Assembly: GCA_026993045.1 (NCBI GenBank)
Contig: JALWWR010000212.1
Coordinates: forward strand, 1 to 10,631
Origin: Thermodesulfatator sp.
Lineage (GTDB): Bacteria; Desulfobacterota; Thermodesulfobacteria; Thermodesulfobacteriales; Thermodesulfobacteriaceae
Length of the DNA stretch: 10,631 nt
Direction: 5' to 3'
Shown: positions 6,086 through 10,631 of the stretch, piece by piece
Layout: the number at the start of each line of letters is the position of its first letter
Numbering within the stretch: the first letter of the stretch is position 1
Translations under genes and position numbers: made by a program
The notes under the pieces: generated by a model
What the model was told of the DNA's origin: nothing
Database searches by the model: none
The model's input: only the letters and a program-made list of their open reading frames with translations

Positions 6086-8450
6086 GCTTTCGGCCGGAAC
6101 TTCTTTAGCGTTGGCCACCTTGGATCTCACCTCTCGGGGTTTTTTCCGTAAGGCTCAAGCCCATTCTTCCGCGGGAGCGGGTCTCCCTGGAAGTCTGGGG
6201 GCAAAGGAGGTGTCTTCGGTCTGCGAGATGTGCTTCTGGCGCTGTCCCATCGTGGCTAAGGTGAAAGGCGGAAAGGTGGTAAAGATCGAGGGTCATCCCA
6301 AAAGCCCCACTAACGGCCGGGGAGATAAGGCCCGGGTCTGCGCCCGGGGTAACTCCGGCGTCAAGCTCCTTTACGACCCGGACCGGGTGCTCCATCCCTT
6401 AAAACGGAAAGGAAAACGGGGCGAAGGCCAATTCGTTAAGATCTCTTGGGATGAGGCCCTGGATGAAGTGGCCCACAACTTAAAGAAGGTCAAGGAGCAA
6501 TATGGCCCTCACGCCTTGGCTTACTTCGACCACGGGGCCTCGGCTGAACCTTTGCGGGAGATCTTTAAGGCCCTTGGCACCGAGAACTACTCTAACGAGC
6601 CGGCCTTCTTTCAGTGTGTAGGGCCAGTGGCGGTGGCCTACCTTTCTACTATGGGCTATCTCACCTCGGGGACTATGCAGTACACCGACATGGCCAACGC
6701 TAAGGCCATGCTCCTGGTAGGTACCCATATCGGGGAAAATGTCCACGTCTCCCACGTGATGGAATTCGTGGAGGGGCTCTCGAAAGGGGCCAAACTGGTG
6801 GTAGTGGATCCGCGATTTTCAGTGGCTGCGGGTAAGGCCGATCTCTGGCTTCCCATCCGTCCCGGAACGGATACCGCGCTGCTTCTGGCCTGGATCAACT
6901 ACGTGATCCAGCATGAACTTTACGATAAAGAATTTGTAGCCCAATACTGTAAAGGTTTTGAGGCCCTTAAGAAGGCCGTTAAAGATTGGAGCCTGGAGCG
7001 GGCCGCCCGAATTTGTGATCTTCCTAAAGACAAGATGGAGGAGGGCATAAAGATCCTGGCGGCGGCTAGACCGCAGGTCCTCATACACCCGGGGCGGCAC
7101 TCCACCTGGTACGGGAAAGGAGATGTCTATCGCCATCAAGCCCTGGCCATCCTGGCCGCCCTTTTCGGGGCCGTGGGCACTCCTGGCGGGCTCTACTTCC
7201 CCACCCCCATTTCTTTGGGCCATGTCCATTCCGTAAAAGAGGTGGAACCCCAAGAGTCCGATGAACCCTTAAAAGATAAATACCCCTTTTCCGGCCCCAT
7301 TCCCGGGAACCCTACTAATGAGATCATAAAGGCTACCCTTACCGGGAAACCTTATCCCATCAAGGCCTGGGGGGTATGCGGGGTAAATATCCTCCAGACT
7401 ATCCCCAATCCTTATCAGACCATGGAGGCCCTAAAGAAGCTCGATTTCATCTTCTCCTTCGAGATGTATCCCACTGAGACCGCCCTCTGGTCGGATATTG
7501 TACTCCCAGACACCGTCTATCTTGAGCGTTACGATGATGTTTATGTATATGACGGTCTTCCGGAGTGCTATGTGACCGTTCGGCAACCAGCGGTGAAGCC
7601 TTTGGGAGAGGCCCGTTCCCCCTTCTGGGTGGCTAAGGAACTGGCCCAACGCCTGGGCCTTGATATCTTCCACGCGGCTTCCGAAAAAGAGATCTTGGAA
7701 GAAAAACTAAAGGGCCTAAACCTCAGTTTGGAAAAACTTCAGGCCCAAGGGGGGTTGATAGTGCTTCCGGCCAAGGGGGCCTATGATCGGAAGAATTTCA
7801 AAAATATTTACGGTGAGGCGGGTCTAAAGATTAACCTGGCGGTGGAAGACTTTGCCGATGAAGATTTTTCAGCCACCCCCGTCTTTGAACCTACTCCTGC
7901 GCCCCCTAAAGGTTTTGCTCGCCTTATTTATGGACGGGTCCCGGTCCATACTTTTAGCCGGACCATGAATAACGAGTGGCTCCACCATGAGTGGCCGGAG
8001 AATCAGGCCTGGATCAACGAGGAGGTGGCCCAAAAGCTGGGGATCAAAGACGGTGAAGAAATTGTGCTGGAGAACCAGGACGGAAAACGTTCCTATCCGG
8101 TAAAGGCCAAGGTCACTCCCGGCATCCGTCCAGACTGCATTTATCTTCCCCACGGGTTCGGTTCCCGTTCGGCCAAACTCCGTCGGGCCCATCAGAAAGG
8201 GGCTAGCGATCAATTCCTTATTACCCATTACGTCCAAGATCCTTTTATGGGGGCCTCTAGCCACCGCACCAGCTTCGTGCGAATTGTGAAAGGAGATCGG
8301 GTCTTGGATATCCCGGAGCTGCGCCCCGTGCCTCCGGAAATACCCCGGTTCAAGATGAGTTCTAAGGAAGCCGCCTCTTTGGCGGGAGCGGCCAAGGCCA
8401 AGGGCCGCAAAAAGGTTCACCGCCGCAAGCGGGTGTTAGAAGGTTGCTAA
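6063..8450 (+). CDS. PsrA/PhsA-like molybdopterin oxidoreductase catalytic subunit, Tat-exported
   Basis: The product is 795 aa. The N-terminus is a twin-arginine signal (KRRDFLKLS, then a weakly hydrophobic stretch to about residue 33), so it acts outside the cytoplasmic membrane. C54, C57, C61 and C93 form the N-terminal [4Fe-4S] site (VCEMCFWRC...VCARG). The SVCEMC context, YDPDRVLHPLKR, ISWDEALDEVA, GENVHVSHVMEF, VVDPRFSVAAGKADLWLPIR and PGTDTALLLAW are typical of the polysulfide/thiosulfate reductase branch of the DMSO-reductase family. C185 in FFQCVGP sits at the expected Mo-ligand position, as cysteine rather than selenocysteine. The C-terminal domain (LGIKDGEEIVLENQDGKRSY) is the dinucleotide-binding fold. 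The oxidised or reduced substrate cannot be fixed from sequence; polysulfide, thiosulfate or tetrathionate are plausible. The tail (last about 22 residues) is very basic and ends in a terminal cysteine. GGGGAGG precedes the ATG, and the B subunit follows after 20 nt. Confidence 0.88.
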   Translation: MKRRDFLKLSAGTSLALATLDLTSRGFFRKAQAHSSAGAGLPGSLGAKEVSSVCEMCFWRCPIVAKVKGGKVVKIEGHPKSPTNGRGDKARVCARGNSGVKLLYDPDRVLHPLKRKGKRGEGQFVKISWDEALDEVAHNLKKVKEQYGPHALAYFDHGASAEPLREIFKALGTENYSNEPAFFQCVGPVAVAYLSTMGYLTSGTMQYTDMANAKAMLLVGTHIGENVHVSHVMEFVEGLSKGAKLVVVDPRFSVAAGKADLWLPIRPGTDTALLLAWINYVIQHELYDKEFVAQYCKGFEALKKAVKDWSLERAARICDLPKDKMEEGIKILAAARPQVLIHPGRHSTWYGKGDVYRHQALAILAALFGAVGTPGGLYFPTPISLGHVHSVKEVEPQESDEPLKDKYPFSGPIPGNPTNEIIKATLTGKPYPIKAWGVCGVNILQTIPNPYQTMEALKKLDFIFSFEMYPTETALWSDIVLPDTVYLERYDDVYVYDGLPECYVTVRQPAVKPLGEARSPFWVAKELAQRLGLDIFHAASEKEILEEKLKGLNLSLEKLQAQGGLIVLPAKGAYDRKNFKNIYGEAGLKINLAVEDFADEDFSATPVFEPTPAPPKGFARLIYGRVPVHTFSRTMNNEWLHHEWPENQAWINEEVAQKLGIKDGEEIVLENQDGKRSYPVKAKVTPGIRPDCIYLPHGFGSRSAKLRRAHQKGASDQFLITHYVQDPFMGASSHRTSFVRIVKGDRVLDIPELRPVPPEIPRFKMSSKEAASLAGAAKAKGRKKVHRRKRVLEGC

Positions 8451-8470
8451 ATTCTGCAAGGAGGTAAGCC

Positions 8471-9316
8471 ATGCAACATAGATGGGCAATGGTTATAGAT
8501 CTTGATCGCTGTGTGGGTTGTCACGCCTGTGCTGTGGCCTGCCGGGCGGAATGGCAGATCCCAGTAAATCCCGATTATAACGGTTATAGCTTCATAGACG
8601 ATTACGATAAATGGCTAGAGACGGTTTCAGCCGAAGGGGGCGACTATCGCCGTAACTGGGTCTTACGTATAGGGCCGGCCCAAACCAGCCAGGGCCTGGC
8701 CTTCACCTTCTATCCGGGGCTTTGCAATCACTGTGAGGATCCGGTCTGCATAAAAGTCTGTCCGGTGGATCCGGAAGAGAAGGTCTTTACCTGCTTTGAT
8801 TGTCTTTCAGGAAAATGTAAATGCGGAAAAACCGTAAAAATGGCCGTACGGGCCACTTATAAGGAACCCTTCACCGGAGCGGTCCTTATTGATAAAGAGC
8901 GGTGTATTGGTTGCGGAAATTGTGTGGAGGCCTGCCCTTATAAAGCCCGATACCTCAACGACACCCTAGACGAACCCAAGGCTGACAAATGTACCTTCTG
9001 CTATGAACGTCTGGTCCACGGAGAGATGCCGGCCTGTGTCAAGACCTGCATTGCAGATGCCCGTATTTTTGGCGATCTCAACGATCCCCACTCTGAAGTT
9101 GCCCAATTAGTTCGAAGCGGCCGGGCCCGACGCCTGGAATCTGATCTAGTAAAAATCGGTCCCAACGTATATTTTATGGGGAAAGAAAAGAATTTAGAGC
9201 TCCTCTTTAAGCGGTTTGCTCCACGCAAGCGCACTTGGGAAGAAGTGGAAGTCAAAGCCCGCACCCGTCGGGGTCTTCTCAAGCTCGCCTTACGAAAACT
9301 CTCAAAACAGGGTTAA
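8471..9316 (+). CDS. PsrB-like electron-transfer subunit with four [4Fe-4S] motifs and an extra Cys-rich insertion
   Basis: The product is 281 aa, longer than the roughly 190-aa PsrB. Sixteen canonical cysteines are present: C14/17/20/24, C85/88/93/97, C145/148/151/155 and C174/177/189/193, consistent with four cubane clusters passing electrons to or from the molybdenum subunit. It has no signal peptide and would be carried through Tat with its partner. Between cluster motif 2 and the RATYKEPFTG segment, where PsrB normally runs CP directly into GATYK, there are about 29 extra residues holding C108, C111, C116 and C118 (CFDCLSGKCKC). A C-terminal extension beyond about residue 205 ends in a basic, amphipathic-looking helix with RRGLLKLALRKLSK. 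AAGGAGGT lies just before the ATG. The operon ends at a terminator 25 nt downstream, with no membrane subunit. Confidence 0.9.
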   Translation: MQHRWAMVIDLDRCVGCHACAVACRAEWQIPVNPDYNGYSFIDDYDKWLETVSAEGGDYRRNWVLRIGPAQTSQGLAFTFYPGLCNHCEDPVCIKVCPVDPEEKVFTCFDCLSGKCKCGKTVKMAVRATYKEPFTGAVLIDKERCIGCGNCVEACPYKARYLNDTLDEPKADKCTFCYERLVHGEMPACVKTCIADARIFGDLNDPHSEVAQLVRSGRARRLESDLVKIGPNVYFMGKEKNLELLFKRFAPRKRTWEEVEVKARTRRGLLKLALRKLSKQG

Positions 9317-9340
9317 GACCCTTCTTTTTATGAGATCCTT

Positions 9341-9378
9341 GACGGGGGCCTATCGGGCCCCCGTCTCTTATATTTTTT
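9341..9378 (+). terminator. Strong intrinsic terminator after the torD-psrAB operon
   Basis: GACGGGGGCC (9341-9350) and GGCCCCCGTC (9356-9365) form a perfect 10-bp GC-rich stem with a TATCG loop, followed by a T-rich tract ending in TTTTTT (9373-9378). It lies 24 nt after the psrB-like stop and closes that operon before the nrdD promoter. Confidence 0.92.
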
Positions 9379-9414
9379 AAAGGTTTTCAAGAAGATCCCA
9401 AAGGGTATCTAAGT

Positions 9415-9430
9415 CTACAAGATATTGTAT
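9415..9430. promoter_or_regulatory. NrdR box 1 upstream of nrdD
   Basis: The sequence CTACAAGATATTGTAT matches the NrdR consensus acaCwAnATnTwGtgt at 13 of 16 positions, including all fixed positions of the CwAnATnTwG core (9418-9427). NrdR is the ATP/dATP-sensing repressor of ribonucleotide reductase genes. The gene it precedes is nrdD. Confidence 0.7.
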
Positions 9431-9441
9431 TATTCTCCCCA

Positions 9442-9469
9442 TTGACACCCACTATTCTGTGGATATAAT
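9442..9469 (+). promoter_or_regulatory. Consensus sigma-70-type promoter of nrdD
   Basis: TTGACA (9442-9447) and TATAAT (9464-9469) are both perfect consensus hexamers with a 16-bp spacer. The expected transcription start is near 9476, giving a leader of about 24 nt that contains the GAGGAGGGGG ribosome binding site (9488-9497). It lies just downstream of the preceding operon's terminator. Confidence 0.9.
9447..9462. promoter_or_regulatory. NrdR box 2, between the -35 and -10 of the nrdD promoter
   Basis: ACCCACTATTCTGTGG starts exactly 32 bp after box 1 and keeps six of the eight fixed positions of the CwAnATnTwG core, plus AC and TG on the flanks. It nearly fills the promoter spacer, so occupancy would block RNA polymerase. 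Paired NrdR boxes about three helical turns apart are the known arrangement. Alone it would be a weak match; the spacing makes it credible. Confidence 0.6.
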
Positions 9470-9499
9470 GCTCAAAAGATCCAAGACGAGGAGGGGGCC

Positions 9500-10631
9500 A
9501 TGGAGCCTTTAGTTCGAAAGCGAGACGGAAAGTTTCAGCCCTTCAATCGTCGGCGCATTATTAGGGCCGTGCTCAAGGCCATGCGAGCCGTGAATCAAGG
9601 AGGGAAGGCGGAGGCGGAAAAAGTAGCGGATGCGGTGGCGGTGAAGCTTTATCGGCAATATTTCAAGCAAGGGGGGGTGCCCCACGTAGAGCAGATCCAG
9701 GATCTGGTGGAAAAGACCTTGATGGAACTCGGTTTTACCGAGGTGGCCAAGGCCTACATCCTTTACCGAGAAAAGCGGCGCGAGGCCCGGGAGCTGGGGC
9801 AGGCCATTTTAGATGGGGTCAATCTGATCGAGGAGTATCTCAGTCGGGAGGACTGGCGGGTCCAGGAAAACTCCAATATGAATTACAGTCTCCAGGGGCT
9901 TAACTTCCATATCTCCTCCTCGGTGGTGGCCCGCTACTGGTTGAATAAACTCTATCCGGCTCGGGTGGGCGAGGCCCATTTCGAAGGGGACTTCCACGTC
10001 CATGACCTGGGGATCCTTGGCCCCTATTGCGTGGGGTGGGATCTCTACGATCTCTTAAAGCGGGGTTTCGGCGGGGTGCCAGGCAAGGTGGAGTCTGCCC
10101 CTCCCAAACACTTTCGAAGCGCCCTGGGCCAGATCGTAAACTTTTTCTATACCCTTCAGGGTGAGGCCGCCGGGGCCCAGGCCTTCTCCAATTTTGACAC
10201 CCTCCTGGCCCCTTTTGTGCGCTACGACCGGCTCTCTTACCAGGAGGTCAAACAATGCCTCCAGGAGTTCATCTTCAACGTCAACGTCCCCACCCGGGTG
10301 GGCTTCCAGACCCCTTTCACCAACCTCACCTTTGACCTTAAGTGCCCGGAGACCTTGCGGAATATTTCAGCCCTTATCGGAGGAAAAGAAATCTCTGAGA
10401 CCTATGCCGAATTTCAAGAGGAAATGGATGCTATCAACCGGGCCTTTTGCGAGCTAATGCTTGCCGGAGACGCCAAAGGGCGCATCTTTACCTTCCCCAT
10501 CCCCACTTATAATGTCACCCAGGACTTCGACTACGATAACTCCAACCTGGAACCTCTTTGGGAGATGACTCGACGCTACGGTATCCCTTATTTTGCCAAC
10601 TTCGTAAATTCTGACATGCGACCGGAGGACG
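9500..10631 (+). CDS. nrdD: Anaerobic (class III) ribonucleoside-triphosphate reductase NrdD, N-terminal part (3' end outside window)
   Basis: An open frame of 377 complete codons runs from ATG 9500 off the window end; full NrdD is about 700 aa. This glycyl-radical enzyme reduces ribonucleotides to deoxyribonucleotides without oxygen after activation by the radical-SAM protein NrdG. Residues 1 to about 95 are an ATP-cone allosteric domain (VRKRDGKFQPFNRRRIIRAV start, VEKTLMELGFTEVAKAYILY end). The catalytic barrel follows: ENSNMNYSLQGL, FHVHDLGILGPYCVGWDLYD (the cysteine here aligns with an active-site cysteine of the family), FNVNVPTRVGFQTPFTNLTF and FTFPIPTYNVTQDFD. The glycyl-radical Gly and zinc-site cysteines lie beyond the window. 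The start is set by GAGGAGGGGG just upstream and by the ATP-cone beginning immediately. The upstream promoter and NrdR-like boxes indicate control by dNTP demand. Confidence 0.94.
   Translation, partial: MEPLVRKRDGKFQPFNRRRIIRAVLKAMRAVNQGGKAEAEKVADAVAVKLYRQYFKQGGVPHVEQIQDLVEKTLMELGFTEVAKAYILYREKRREARELGQAILDGVNLIEEYLSREDWRVQENSNMNYSLQGLNFHISSSVVARYWLNKLYPARVGEAHFEGDFHVHDLGILGPYCVGWDLYDLLKRGFGGVPGKVESAPPKHFRSALGQIVNFFYTLQGEAAGAQAFSNFDTLLAPFVRYDRLSYQEVKQCLQEFIFNVNVPTRVGFQTPFTNLTFDLKCPETLRNISALIGGKEISETYAEFQEEMDAINRAFCELMLAGDAKGRIFTFPIPTYNVTQDFDYDNSNLEPLWEMTRRYGIPYFANFVNSDMRPED

Noticed and set aside
6600..6630. Selenocysteine as Mo ligand in the PsrA-like enzyme, suggested by the nearby selB
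   Set aside because: The codon at the expected ligand position (6615-6617) is TGT, cysteine, and the reading frame has no internal UGA.

Overview
The window reads as chromosomal DNA from an anaerobic, probably thermophilic, sulfur-metabolising bacterium. The gene content (selenocysteine elongation factor, class III anaerobic ribonucleotide reductase, polysulfide/thiosulfate-reductase-like molybdoenzyme, LivG/LivF plus a PaaK-like protein) and the Lys/Glu/Leu-rich proteins suggest Desulfobacterota or Thermodesulfobacteriota. That lineage is inference; no marker gene is present. I see no mobile element, CRISPR array, tRNA or rRNA. Genes are tightly packed and share short overlaps.

Layout. (1) 1-413, + strand: the 3' end of selB, converging with a small exported helical protein of unknown function (401-973, - strand). 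(2) 974-1131: a divergent promoter region with two inverted repeats. (3) 1132-2478, + strand: a membrane-anchored M23 metallopeptidase whose stop codon interlocks with that of the convergent gene. (4) 5197 down to 2475, - strand: a compact operon in the order livG, livF, paaK-like. It has the two ATPases of a branched-chain amino acid type ABC transporter but no permease or binding-protein gene in view. The PaaK-like protein has lost the family's ATP-binding loop. (5) 5198-5518: an AT-rich divergent intergenic region with a perfect 7-bp-arm palindrome. (6) 5519-9316, + strand: torD-like chaperone, psrA-like Tat-exported molybdopterin subunit, psrB-like iron-sulfur subunit, closed by a strong intrinsic terminator. 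No NrfD/PsrC membrane subunit follows. (7) 9415-9469: a near-consensus sigma-70 promoter overlapped by two tandem NrdR-like boxes 32 bp apart, driving nrdD (9500 to the window end, truncated).

How the genes work together. The TorD-like protein would assist cofactor loading and Tat proofreading of the molybdoenzyme, which passes electrons through the four-cluster B subunit. NrdD supplies deoxynucleotides without oxygen. The most unusual observations are the PaaK homologue without its P-loop, the extra four-cysteine insertion in the PsrB-like subunit, the anchor-less psrAB operon whose two subunits both end in basic tails, and the readable NrdR operator pair.
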